Source: Rhizobacter sp. (lineage in GTDB: Bacteria > Pseudomonadota > Gammaproteobacteria > Burkholderiales > Burkholderiaceae_C). From it: a stretch of 7,504 nt of DNA. Location of the stretch: NCBI GenBank assembly GCA_025351675.1, contig JANXVK010000028.1, positions 1 through 7,504 of the forward strand, written 5' to 3'. The notes below the pieces were generated by a model that saw only the letters and a list, made by a program, of their open reading frames with translations, was not told where the DNA came from and searched no databases. The translations under genes were made by a program, and so were the position numbers. Shown here one piece after another: positions 1 through 6,744 of this stretch. Within the stretch, counting starts at the first letter, position 1; every line of letters begins with the position of its first letter.

Positions 1-122
1 ACCCACTCATCGGCTTGCTTTTGGGTTGCAAATGTGGCCGACTGCTTCACTCCGTTCTTGCGAACCTTCGCCTGAAAAGAGACCTCGCCATCCTTGCCCA
101 CTCGCTTCGTTGTCGTGCCCAT
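1..122 (-). CDS. N-terminus of a phage-type (tyrosine recombinase) integrase, cut by window edge
   Basis: Reading leftward from an ATG at 122-120, 40 codons run open to the window edge. The peptide begins MGTTTKRVGKDGEVSFQAKV and continues through a KNG...QSATFAT...QADEW stretch. A basic N-terminus, a 'KDG..F.A.VR.NG' strand pattern and then 'S.TF.T...A..W' is the usual opening of the small N-terminal arm-binding domain of phage and island integrases. The catalytic domain (R...H-x-x-R...Y) would lie outside the window, so activity cannot be judged. AAAGGA at 132-137 is a plausible ribosome binding site nine bases before the ATG. An upstream in-frame TTG exists but would translate the repeat cluster, so ATG is preferred. 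The location, next to a broken tRNA 3' end with arm-type repeats and an IHF-like site between, strongly supports the integrase call. The subfamily cannot be told from 40 residues. Confidence 0.8.
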   Translation of the reverse strand, partial: MGTTTKRVGKDGEVSFQAKVRKNGVKQSATFATQKQADEW

Positions 123-129
123 GCCCTCG

Positions 130-174
130 TGTCCTTTCTTGTCCCACCGTGTCCAGTGTCCCAAGATTGTCCCA
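130..174. repeat. Five TGTCC/TGTCCCA motifs, candidate integrase arm-type sites
   Basis: TGTCC occurs at 130, 140, 150, 157 and 168, all in the same orientation. The copies at 140, 157 and 168 extend to TGTCCCA. Start-to-start spacings are 10, 10, 7 and 11 bp, so most copies sit about one helical turn apart. They lie between the integrase start codon and the tRNA-derived core, where arm-type binding sites of tyrosine integrases are expected. The first copy overlaps the probable ribosome binding site of the integrase gene. That integrase binds here is inferred; the repeats themselves are directly visible. Confidence 0.6.
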
Positions 175-202
175 CGCAAGCATTTTTGAGCGCAAGGCCG
201 AA

Positions 203-247
203 GCTAAGTTATTGATTTTTAAGCGTAGTTCCGATTTTGTACTTAGC
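203..247. repeat. 7-bp inverted repeat flanking the AT-rich segment next to the attachment core
   Basis: GCTAAGT at 203-209 is the exact reverse complement of ACTTAGC at 241-247, with 31 bp between. The right arm ends at the first base of the tRNA-derived block and the left arm overlaps the IHF-like site. It could be part of the recombination site, an excisionase or integrase binding pair, or chance. Confidence 0.35.
205..217 (-). promoter_or_regulatory. Candidate IHF binding site
   Basis: On the minus strand this reads AATCAATAACTTA, which fits the IHF consensus WATCAANNNNTTR at every defined position. It sits between the TGTCC cluster and the attachment core, as IHF sites do in the attachment regions of lambda-like integration systems, where IHF bends the DNA so that integrase can bridge arm and core sites. 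The segment is AT-rich, so a chance match is possible, but the position favours a real site. Confidence 0.5.
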
Positions 248-293
248 CCCTCCTAAGGGGCAGATACAGGTTCGATTCCTGTCGGGGCCACCA
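247..293 (+). tRNA. 3' fragment of tRNA-Arg(CCT), element attachment site
   Basis: The block reads as a tRNA from mid-anticodon stem to its 3' end: loop CTCCTAA at 250-256 with anticodon CCT at 252-254, 3' anticodon strand GGGGC (257-261), variable AGAT, T stem ACAGG/CCTGT (266-270, 278-282) around TTCGATT, acceptor strand CGGGGCC (283-289), discriminator A and an encoded CCA (291-293). Anticodon, loop and four-base variable region match the layout of bacterial tRNA-Arg(CCT), such as E. coli argW. The 5' half is missing: no GGCCCCG acceptor strand or D arm lies upstream. Pairing fails at tRNA positions 27-28 (nt 245-246), so element DNA should begin there. CCC and GGG flank the seven-base anticodon loop, a typical integrase core with the crossover in the loop. 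It is not a working tRNA gene on its own. Confidence 0.75.
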
Positions 294-553
294 TCAGACA
301 GGTCGCTCACGCATGGCGTCGAAGTGGGTCGCTACATCGCGGTGATCTGCCCATCGTTTGCCGCCGCATCCTCACCGCCGCCGGGTCCGGTGAAGTTGAC
401 GATTTGTTCTCGCATCCTGAGCGTGAGTCGTCTGGCCCGGCCGTGCTACCAAATTGCGACGGCCGAGGTTTTTATCTGTTGTTCCTTCCATGGAACTACG
501 GCGAGCGGGGTCGGGGGAAAGCGGCGCGAATTCTCGCATGCAACTCCCTGCGG
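294..553. other. Non-coding spacer between attachment site and tamB
   Basis: I see no convincing gene in these 260 bp. The region lies between the convergent tRNA remnant and tamB. It holds one terminator-like stem-loop (438-473) and a 10-bp palindrome TTCCATGGAA (486-495). Short open frames exist on both strands but lack good ribosome binding sites. Confidence 0.5.
438..473 (+). terminator. Possible rho-independent terminator downstream of the tRNA
   Basis: CGGCCGT (438-444) pairs perfectly with ACGGCCG (459-465) across a 14-base loop, and after three bases a run of five T follows (469-473). Orientation suits rightward transcription, as would come from the original tRNA-Arg gene. The large loop and short T-run make it weaker than a textbook terminator. 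On the minus strand the T-run is missing, so it is unlikely to end the tamAB transcript. Confidence 0.35.
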
Positions 554-3500
554 CTACTTCCAGCGCCAGGTCCAGATCAGGTCGAGTGAATTGTCGTCAC
601 CGGATTGCGCCCGCAACGTGAAGCGCTGCGCGATCCGGTAGATCAGCTGGAAGCTGCCGGTGGTCGCGTTCAGGCCGCGTTCGTAACCCACGTACCAGCG
701 CTTCGAGAGCTGCTTGCCGAGCGCGATCACGGTCTCGCGCACCTCGCCGTCGGTCTGGCGCACCGAGATGTCGTCCAACCCGAGCGCCTTGGTCAGCTGG
801 TCGGTCGGGCCGCCGCCTTCGCCGGCCAGCAGAGCGAGTGCGGCGCGCTGCAGCAGCGCGGTGTCGGTGCGGCCCAGGCCGCCGCTGGCGCGGCCCATCA
901 CGAGCCAGCTGAGCTTGTCGATCTCCGACAGCTCGGGCTCCGAGAACAGCCGCACCCGCGGGTTCGCCGGCGTGCCGCTGATGATCACGCCGACGCGCGT
1001 GTCGATGTTCGGCCGCGTCGCCTCGATGTCGAGTCGCGGGTTCTCGACCGCGCCGGCGAAGGTGATCAGGCCGCGGTCGATCGTCAGCTTCTGGCCGTAG
1101 GCTGCGTAGGTACCGTCGGCGGTGCGCACCGCGCCGTTGACCGCCAGCCGTCCGCCCGGTGAGGTGATGCGCAGTTCCCCGTGCAGACCCGAATCGAGCC
1201 CGCGGCCACGCACGCGCAGCTTCTCGCCGAGCGTGACGCGCAGGTCGAGCGCGACGTTGCGTGGTGGCGCGGTCGACAGGTTCGCCGCGCCGCTCGGCGC
1301 CGCTGCCGCCGAGGCCGCCGCAGCCGGCGAGGGCGCGTCTTTTGCGCGCACGACGACGACGTCGGCCGACAGGCTCGGCGCGTCGCTGCGCGTGAAATCG
1401 ATCAGGCCTTCGTCGACACCGAACTGCCCGTCGAACGCGAGCGTCTGCTTGTCGAGCTGCAACTGGCCCGTGCCGCTGGCAACGATGCGGCGGTCGACGC
1501 GGCCGAGCAGCTGGAACTTCTCGGCCGTCAGCTTCAGCGTCGCTTTCGGCGTCTCGCCGAGGCTCGCGTCGCCTTCGAGCTTGAGCGTGCCATTGCCGGC
1601 CTTCGCGGTGAAGCGCTCGAGGCGCGCGTTGCTGCCTTTCAACGCGATCGCGAGGTCGCCGTCGCTGACGTTCACGCCCTCCAGAAAGTTGCGCACCGAC
1701 AGCTTCGTGCCCGCGATCTCGCCGGTGTACTCCGGCGCGCCGAAGCGCCCGCCGAAGCTCGCGCTGGTGTGCAGCGTGCCGCCAAGCCGCCAGCCCGGTG
1801 GCACCCAGTGGCCCCAGGTGCCGAGGTCGTCGACGCGCAGTTCGAGCACGCCGCTGAGTGGCGCGTCGGCGGTCGGCCAGGTCGCTTGCGGCGAAGTCCG
1901 CACGACCTCGGCACCGGCGACGACGCCGAGCGCCTTGCCGGCCAGGCCTTGGGTGAAACTCCAGGTGCCGTTGTCGGCGGACAGGCCGAGGCGCAGGTCG
2001 GTCAGGCCGAGCGCGCGGGTGCCGATTTCGTCGGTGACGGTCAGGTCGCCGCTGCTGCGCTCGATCACGACATCGGCGCTGAAGGTGGGAGCGCTGCGAA
2101 TTTTCACGCGGCCGGCGATCGTCAGGTCGCCGCCCCAGCCGAAGGCGGGCTGGGCGCGCGCCAGCAGCGGTGCGATGCGCAGCGGCTCCAGCTCGGCCTC
2201 GGCCTCGATCTGTGCGAACCCGCCGGACTGCGCAGCGGCCTGCCAGGCGATGCGGCGCCAGGTGACGGCACCACCGAGCAGCTCGGCGCGTCCCGGCTGC
2301 ACGCTGGCGCGTGCCGCGCCGCCGGCCCACAGCGCTTCGAGTTCGACGTTGCGCGTGTGCAGCAGCGGCGCGCTGCCGGGGCTGCTGTTGCGCAGGTCGA
2401 TCTGCTGGATCGTGCCGCGCCAGCCAGCAAATGTCGCACCGGCGGCGCCGGCCGCGTCGACGATGCCGCCCTGCGCCTGCAGGATCGCGACCGTGCGGGA
2501 TGCGGTCGGGCTCGCCGCGCCACCCTGGAGCGACTCGGCCCAGGCTGGCGGCCGCGCGCTCGACTCGGCGCGCAGGTCGAGCGTGTGCGCGCGGCCTGTG
2601 CCCTTGAGCTGCAGGCTCAGCGCGTCGATCGACGGGCCGGGCGCGGCACCGTTTGTTTGCGAACCCCTGAGCGCGGCCTGCGTCAGCGTCACGTTCGCCT
2701 CGACCGGTGCGCTGGCCGAGGTGCCGAGCGTCCATGTCGCCTGCGCTTTCTGCGCACTGAACGCACCGGCCCGCAGCGCGTTCGCGTCGAGCCGGCCCTG
2801 CGTCGTCATCGCGGGCCAGCGGCCGGTGACGCGCGCGGTCGCGCTCAACGTGCCGGCAAGCGTCGCGTCGGCGCCGGCGGGCTGGAACAACTTGAACACC
2901 GGCGCAAGCTTCGCCAGCGCGTTGCCGTCGACGCGCACGTCCCACGCATCGGCGCTGCCGTTGCCGCTCGTCGCGAGGCGGCCGTCGGCGCGCAGCGCGT
3001 TGCCGCCGGCGTCGAGCTTCAGCGCAGCGATCGCCTGCGCGTCGCCGGTGCTGCGCAGGCTCGCCTCGCCGGTGAGCGGCACGCCCGCGAGCAGGCTCTT
3101 ATCGAGCGTGACGACGGCTTGGCCGCGCAGTGTGGCGAGCATCTCGAGCAGCGGCTGCGTCGCGGCGGTCGCCGGCACGCTCAGGTCGACCTTGCCGTTT
3201 CCGTTGAGCTTGTTGTTCGCGTTGCGCCAAGGCGAAGTGTCGGCGCCCGGCCACCAGACGGCCGGGTCGAAGTCGACCCCCGTGGCCTGCGCCTTGACGA
3301 CCCACCGCGCGTTGGCGCCAGCCCGCGTGACGAGGCCGCTGAGCGTCGCGCGCGCACCACCGGCCGACGCGAGCACCTCGCGCAGCTCGATGCGCTGTGG
3401 GTGCACGGCGGCGTCGAGTTTCAACTGAACGTTGCGCGTCGCGCCGCGCTCGATGATGGCGCCGGCGAGCGTCGCCTTGACGTCGACGGTCAGGTCGGTC

Positions 3501-4795
3501 GATGCGCCGCCGGCCAGCGTCACCGGCCCGCTGAGCTGCATCGCCGGTGCGCGTGCATCGAGCCGCGAGGGCTGCAGCGCGCTCAGCGTGGCCGCGAGGT
3601 TCCAGCGCGCCGGCGACCAGCGGCCGTCGCCGGTGATGCGGCCCGCGCTGGCCTGGGGCGTGCCGAGTTCGGCATTGAAGCTGCGCAGATCGAGCTCGCT
3701 GGGTTGGTCCGGCCGCGCCGCGAGTTCGAGCTTCGCGCTGCGCAGCGGCAGCCGGCCTTCGTTCCAGCGGCCCGGCAGCGCGTTCGTCAGGTCGATCGAC
3801 ACGCTTGCCGGCTGATCGGACGCCGTGCTGGTCGCGACGGCCTGCGCCGTCAGCGCGGTCACCGGCGCCGCGCTCGCGAAGGCCGAGAGGTCGAGCGCCT
3901 GCGTGCTCGCCTGCAGGTCACCGAGCGGCCAGGCCGCGAACGGGCGCAGCGTGGCGCGTGCGTCGAGCGCCTGCGCCGGGCGTTCGGCGCCGCGCGTGGT
4001 GACGGGCTCGGCGCGCAGCGTGGCGTTCAGCACCGGCGCTTTGATCGGGCCGGCGAGCGTGGCGCTGGCGTTCCAGGCCGGCAGCGCTGTTGCGGCCGGG
4101 TCGGCGGCCTGTTGCGCCAGTGCGATCGACGCATCGAGCGCCATCAGCCCATGGCTGGCGATGCGCAGTTGGCCGGTCGCCTTCAACTGATCCCAGGCCA
4201 GCCCGAGCTGCTCGACGCGGTGCTCGGCGCCATCGTTTGCGCCGAGGTGGACGCGCGCGGTCAGGTCGCGAATCGGCGTCGTGCCGAGTGCGGTAGCGTG
4301 CAGCTCACCGATGCGCAGCGCGCGCACGTCGAGCTCGATCGGCAGCGCGAGATCGGCCGGCGCCTCGATCGGCACGGTGCTCTTGCTCGGCGCCAGTACG
4401 AGGTCGATGCGCTTCGCGTCGAGCGAGTCGAGCGTGACGCGCACCCAGCGCGGCGCGGCCACGCGCTCGATGCGCAAGCCGCGCCACGCGACATCGTTCA
4501 GCGTGAGCGTGTCCTTGCCGCCGGGCAGGCGGATCGTCACGCGCTGCGCCGAAAAGTCGCCGATCAGCCGCCCGCTCGCGCCCTCGACCTGCACGCCCGG
4601 CAGCACCGAGACCAGCCACGCGCTGCCGCGCTCGCTGCGCAGCGCCCACCAGCCGCCGGCCGCGAGCGCGATCAGTAGCGCGAGCACGACACCGAGCAGC
4701 GAGGCCGCCACGACGCGGCCGACGCGCCGGCCCCTGATCGGCACGGTCGGCGTTGCGGGGGCCGCCGCGGCGGCGGGCGCGCTCGGCTCGTCCAT
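554..4795 (-). CDS. tamB: Translocation and assembly module subunit TamB (AsmA-like, inner membrane)
   Basis: This encodes a 1413-residue TamB, a little longer than E. coli TamB (1259). TamB is anchored in the inner membrane, spans the periplasm as a long hydrophobic-grooved beta structure and partners TamA in outer-membrane biogenesis; AsmA-like relatives are also linked to phospholipid transport. A short Pro/Ala-rich basic N-terminus is followed by one membrane segment at about residues 27-52. A long series of amphipathic beta-strands follows, then the conserved C-terminal TamB (DUF490) domain over roughly the last 350 residues. Within that domain I see 'GTYAAYGQKLTIDRG', 'F.G...NP.LDI.A', 'V.ISGTPANPRVRLFSEP', 'SWLVMGR' and 'KQLSKRWYVGYERGL'. 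An Ala/Pro-rich insert lies at about residues 1150-1178. The ATG at 4795-4793 shares one base with the tamA stop (TGATG), which decides the start and implies translational coupling. The frame stays open further upstream, but that part only shadows tamA. The gene is intact and ends in TAG at 556-554. Confidence 0.93.
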   Translation of the reverse strand: MDEPSAPAAAAAPATPTVPIRGRRVGRVVAASLLGVVLALLIALAAGGWWALRSERGSAWLVSVLPGVQVEGASGRLIGDFSAQRVTIRLPGGKDTLTLNDVAWRGLRIERVAAPRWVRVTLDSLDAKRIDLVLAPSKSTVPIEAPADLALPIELDVRALRIGELHATALGTTPIRDLTARVHLGANDGAEHRVEQLGLAWDQLKATGQLRIASHGLMALDASIALAQQAADPAATALPAWNASATLAGPIKAPVLNATLRAEPVTTRGAERPAQALDARATLRPFAAWPLGDLQASTQALDLSAFASAAPVTALTAQAVATSTASDQPASVSIDLTNALPGRWNEGRLPLRSAKLELAARPDQPSELDLRSFNAELGTPQASAGRITGDGRWSPARWNLAATLSALQPSRLDARAPAMQLSGPVTLAGGASTDLTVDVKATLAGAIIERGATRNVQLKLDAAVHPQRIELREVLASAGGARATLSGLVTRAGANARWVVKAQATGVDFDPAVWWPGADTSPWRNANNKLNGNGKVDLSVPATAATQPLLEMLATLRGQAVVTLDKSLLAGVPLTGEASLRSTGDAQAIAALKLDAGGNALRADGRLATSGNGSADAWDVRVDGNALAKLAPVFKLFQPAGADATLAGTLSATARVTGRWPAMTTQGRLDANALRAGAFSAQKAQATWTLGTSASAPVEANVTLTQAALRGSQTNGAAPGPSIDALSLQLKGTGRAHTLDLRAESSARPPAWAESLQGGAASPTASRTVAILQAQGGIVDAAGAAGATFAGWRGTIQQIDLRNSSPGSAPLLHTRNVELEALWAGGAARASVQPGRAELLGGAVTWRRIAWQAAAQSGGFAQIEAEAELEPLRIAPLLARAQPAFGWGGDLTIAGRVKIRSAPTFSADVVIERSSGDLTVTDEIGTRALGLTDLRLGLSADNGTWSFTQGLAGKALGVVAGAEVVRTSPQATWPTADAPLSGVLELRVDDLGTWGHWVPPGWRLGGTLHTSASFGGRFGAPEYTGEIAGTKLSVRNFLEGVNVSDGDLAIALKGSNARLERFTAKAGNGTLKLEGDASLGETPKATLKLTAEKFQLLGRVDRRIVASGTGQLQLDKQTLAFDGQFGVDEGLIDFTRSDAPSLSADVVVVRAKDAPSPAAAASAAAAPSGAANLSTAPPRNVALDLRVTLGEKLRVRGRGLDSGLHGELRITSPGGRLAVNGAVRTADGTYAAYGQKLTIDRGLITFAGAVENPRLDIEATRPNIDTRVGVIISGTPANPRVRLFSEPELSEIDKLSWLVMGRASGGLGRTDTALLQRAALALLAGEGGGPTDQLTKALGLDDISVRQTDGEVRETVIALGKQLSKRWYVGYERGLNATTGSFQLIYRIAQRFTLRAQSGDDNSLDLIWTWRWK

Positions 4796-6684
4796 CAGAA
4801 CGCGATCCCGACGCTCAGGTGCATTCGCACCCGCTTGACCTGCTGGCCGTACGCCAGGTCGACCCGCAGCGGCCCGACGGGGCTGCGCCAGCGCAGGCCG
4901 ACGCCGTAGCCGACGGCGGGCTTTAGATCTTGCCATTGATCCGCCGCATTGCCGGCGTCGATGAACGCGGCCCACCAGTACGCCGGGTACTTCGGCGAGA
5001 TCGGCCGGGCGACCTCGAGGCTGCCGGTCAGCAGCGTGCGACCGCCGACGGTCACGCCGTTGATTTCGGGGCCGAGCGTGCGGTAGCCGTAGCCGCGCAC
5101 CGACTCGTCGCCGCCGGCGCGAAACAGCAGCGTGTCGGGGATGCCGACGGCGCTGTGCGTGAACACTTGGCCGGCCTCGGCGCGCGCGGTGGCGAACCAG
5201 CCGTTGCCGAACGGCTCGTACCAGGTCAGCCGCGCATAGGCGCGCGCGAACGGCCCCTTCGCGGTCTCGAGCGGATCGCCGAGTACCGAGCGGCTGCCGC
5301 GGGCGTAGCCGAGCGCGGCCTGGGCCGACGTTGTCAGGCCTTTCGTCGGCAGCAGCACGTTGTCGAGGTCGCGAAAGACCCAGTGGTAGTTGGCCGAGAC
5401 GGCGTCGCCCTGGCTCGACAGTTGGGCGGTGTCGACGCGTGCGTGCGCGAGTTCGCCGAAGTACAGGTGCTCGATGCGCGGCGTGTCTTGAGTGCGGCCG
5501 GCGCGGGCGTTCCAGCCGATCAGTTGCTGATTGTCGGTACGCAGTTGCGTGGCGCTGCCGGCCACGAGGTTGCGGTACAGGCCGTCGAGCGGCCAGGAGC
5601 TCAGCTCGCCCTGCCAGGTCTTGTTGTCGGGGCCGAGCTCGAACTTGTTCTTCGCGATCCAGCGCGTGCCGAACACGCGCCGGTCGGTGTGCTCGACCGA
5701 CAACCGCGGCCCGGTGTTGGCGCTGTAGCCGATGCCGACCGTGGCCTGCTGCTGCGTCAGTTCCTTCACGCGCACCAGCACCGGCGCGGCGTTCGCGGTT
5801 TGCGGGTCGGCGTCGAGCTCGACCGACGCGCCCTCGAACAGGCCGACCTTTTGCAGCCGCTCCTGGAAGTCGAGCAACGCCTTCTCGCTGTACGCATCGC
5901 CGGGGCCGAAGGTCGAGAGCCTGCGGATCGCGTCCTCGTCGTAGCGCTGTGGGCCCTCGATGTGCAGCGCGCCGAGCCGGTAGAGCGGGCCGCTGTCGAG
6001 CACCACCGCAAGGTCGACGCGGTTCTGCGGCGCATCGACGCGGGCGTTGGTGGTGCTCCAGGTCGCGGCCGCGTAGCCGTCGGCGCGCAGCTTGGCCAGC
6101 GTGGCGTTCTTCGCGGCGGACCAGCCGGCCTGGCGAAACGCATCGCCGGCTCGCAGCGGCCACTGGCCGCGCAGCACGGTGAGTTCGCGGACGGCGGCGG
6201 TATCGCCGGCGGCGGCGGATTTCTGCAGGTCGCCGGTCACGTCGATGCTGAACGCGTGCACGACAGTGCGCGGGCCGGGGTCGACCGTGATGCGCAGCAG
6301 CGGCAGGCCATCCTGTGTGCCGGCGCGCGCGGCGCTCACGTCGGCGTTGAAGTAGCCCTCGGTTTCGAGCAGGCAGCGCACCTGCGCCGGCGCGGCGCGC
6401 AGCAGGCGTTCGAGCTCGGCGGCGTCAACGCTGTCGGTTGCGGGCGCGTTCTGAAATCGCGCGAGGTCAAGGTAGTTCAGCAGCAGCGCGCGCAGCGGGC
6501 CGGGTGCCTGAACGTCGAGTTTGTACTCGGCACGGGTCGGCGCCGCTGCGGCCTCGGCATCCGACTTGCCCAACCCGAACGGCAGGCTCGCGCATCCCGA
6601 ACATGTCAGGCCCACCAGCGCGACTGCCACCGCGCCGATCGCGGCGCGCAGCCCGCGAGCCTCAAGCAAATGTGGCTCCGCCAC
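4795..6684 (-). CDS. tamA: Outer-membrane Omp85-family protein TamA
   Basis: This encodes 629 residues, slightly longer than E. coli TamA (577). TamA is a BamA-like outer-membrane barrel with periplasmic POTRA domains that works with TamB in inserting certain outer-membrane proteins. A hydrophobic N-terminal segment (about residues 11-30) serves as signal sequence. Residues about 52-310 read as POTRA-type repeats (e.g. 'VRCLLETEGYFNADV', 'RLGALHIEGPQRYDEDAI', 'LQKVGLFEGASVELD'). From about 312 the alternating pattern of the barrel runs to the end. The diagnostic loop motif VRGY is at 529-532 in 'GGDESVRGYGYR', and the protein ends in 'HLSVGIAF', a terminal aromatic beta-signal. The start is uncertain. 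GTG at 6684-6682 gives 629 residues, while TTG at 6669-6667 has GGAG six bases upstream and gives 624. Both lie inside a strong hairpin (6662-6693). A CSGC stretch (Cys31) resembles a lipobox but lacks the usual residue at -3. tamB follows with a one-base overlap. Confidence 0.93.
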   Translation of the reverse strand: MAEPHLLEARGLRAAIGAVAVALVGLTCSGCASLPFGLGKSDAEAAAAPTRAEYKLDVQAPGPLRALLLNYLDLARFQNAPATDSVDAAELERLLRAAPAQVRCLLETEGYFNADVSAARAGTQDGLPLLRITVDPGPRTVVHAFSIDVTGDLQKSAAAGDTAAVRELTVLRGQWPLRAGDAFRQAGWSAAKNATLAKLRADGYAAATWSTTNARVDAPQNRVDLAVVLDSGPLYRLGALHIEGPQRYDEDAIRRLSTFGPGDAYSEKALLDFQERLQKVGLFEGASVELDADPQTANAAPVLVRVKELTQQQATVGIGYSANTGPRLSVEHTDRRVFGTRWIAKNKFELGPDNKTWQGELSSWPLDGLYRNLVAGSATQLRTDNQQLIGWNARAGRTQDTPRIEHLYFGELAHARVDTAQLSSQGDAVSANYHWVFRDLDNVLLPTKGLTTSAQAALGYARGSRSVLGDPLETAKGPFARAYARLTWYEPFGNGWFATARAEAGQVFTHSAVGIPDTLLFRAGGDESVRGYGYRTLGPEINGVTVGGRTLLTGSLEVARPISPKYPAYWWAAFIDAGNAADQWQDLKPAVGYGVGLRWRSPVGPLRVDLAYGQQVKRVRMHLSVGIAF

Positions 6685-6693
6685 TTTGCTTGA
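6662..6693. repeat. Strong hairpin covering the tamA translation start
   Basis: TCAAGCAAA (6662-6670) and TTTGCTTGA (6685-6693) pair over 9 bp. Inside, GTGGC (6672-6676) pairs with GCCAC (6680-6684) around the loop TCC, and the single unpaired T is at 6671. That gives 14 bp with one bulge and a three-base loop. The form resembles dispersed intergenic palindromes of the REP type in high-GC proteobacteria, but one window cannot show copy number. Both candidate tamA start codons and the GGAG element lie within the stem-loop. Confidence 0.75.
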
Positions 6694-6694
6694 A

Positions 6695-6725
6695 CCCCCG
6701 CGGGGGACGGGCTGGGCGCAGCCCG
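6695..6725. repeat. Two adjacent GC-rich palindromes in the gap before tamA
   Basis: CCCCCGCGGGGG (6695-6706) is a perfect 12-bp palindrome. One base on, CGGGCTG (6708-6714) pairs with CAGCCCG (6719-6725) across GGCG. With the hairpin at 6662-6693 they make three inverted repeats in a row. Neither has a T-run on the minus strand, so a rho-independent terminator for the VWA gene is not well supported. A composite intergenic repeat is the better reading. Confidence 0.6.
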
Positions 6726-6744
6726 GGCTTGTGGGTTCTTGACG

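Larger units (their letters stand above)
1..246. mobile_element. Right-hand end of an integrated element (prophage, island or ICE)
   Basis: The stretch has an integrase start, a repeat cluster and an AT-rich segment (about 181-245), and it stops at the 3' part of a tRNA gene. It is less GC-rich than the rest of the window. The element must extend to the left, because to the right lie tRNA-derived and ordinary chromosomal sequences (the tam genes). The kind of element cannot be told, since no structural, conjugation or cargo gene is visible. Confidence 0.72.

Noticed and set aside
247..293. Complete tRNA gene or tmRNA end
   Set aside because: No 5' acceptor strand or D arm lies upstream, and the anticodon stem fails to pair at nt 245-246. 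The anticodon loop and four-base variable region argue for tRNA-Arg rather than tmRNA.
332..415. 27-codon minus-strand open frame (MREQIVNFTGPGGGEDAAAN...) downstream of tamB
   Set aside because: The peptide looks less random than its surroundings, but no ribosome binding site at a usable distance precedes the ATG and there is no family I recognise. Conservation in relatives would be needed to revive it.
237..641. 134-codon plus-strand open frame across the tRNA fragment and the tamB end
   Set aside because: It runs through tRNA-derived sequence and antisense to tamB, has no motif and no convincing start.
597..2945. Minus-strand open frame (782 codons) in another frame within tamB
   Set aside because: It is dominated by Arg and Ala with no domain, and overlaps the coding frame of tamB completely.
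1181..4678. Long plus-strand open frame (1165 codons) opposite tamB
   Set aside because: It is rich in Arg, Ala, Gly and Gln with no recognisable domain and lies wholly antisense to an intact, well-recognised tamB. High GC with G/C third positions produces such antisense frames.
4796..6163. Upstream extension of the tamB reading frame to give a 1869-residue protein
   Set aside because: The extra 456 residues are Arg-rich shadow of tamA. The ATG at 4795 precedes a proper membrane anchor and overlaps the tamA stop.
4930..6693. Plus-strand open frame (587 codons) opposite tamA
   Set aside because: It is antisense to the intact tamA, has skewed composition and no motif. It is a GC-driven shadow.
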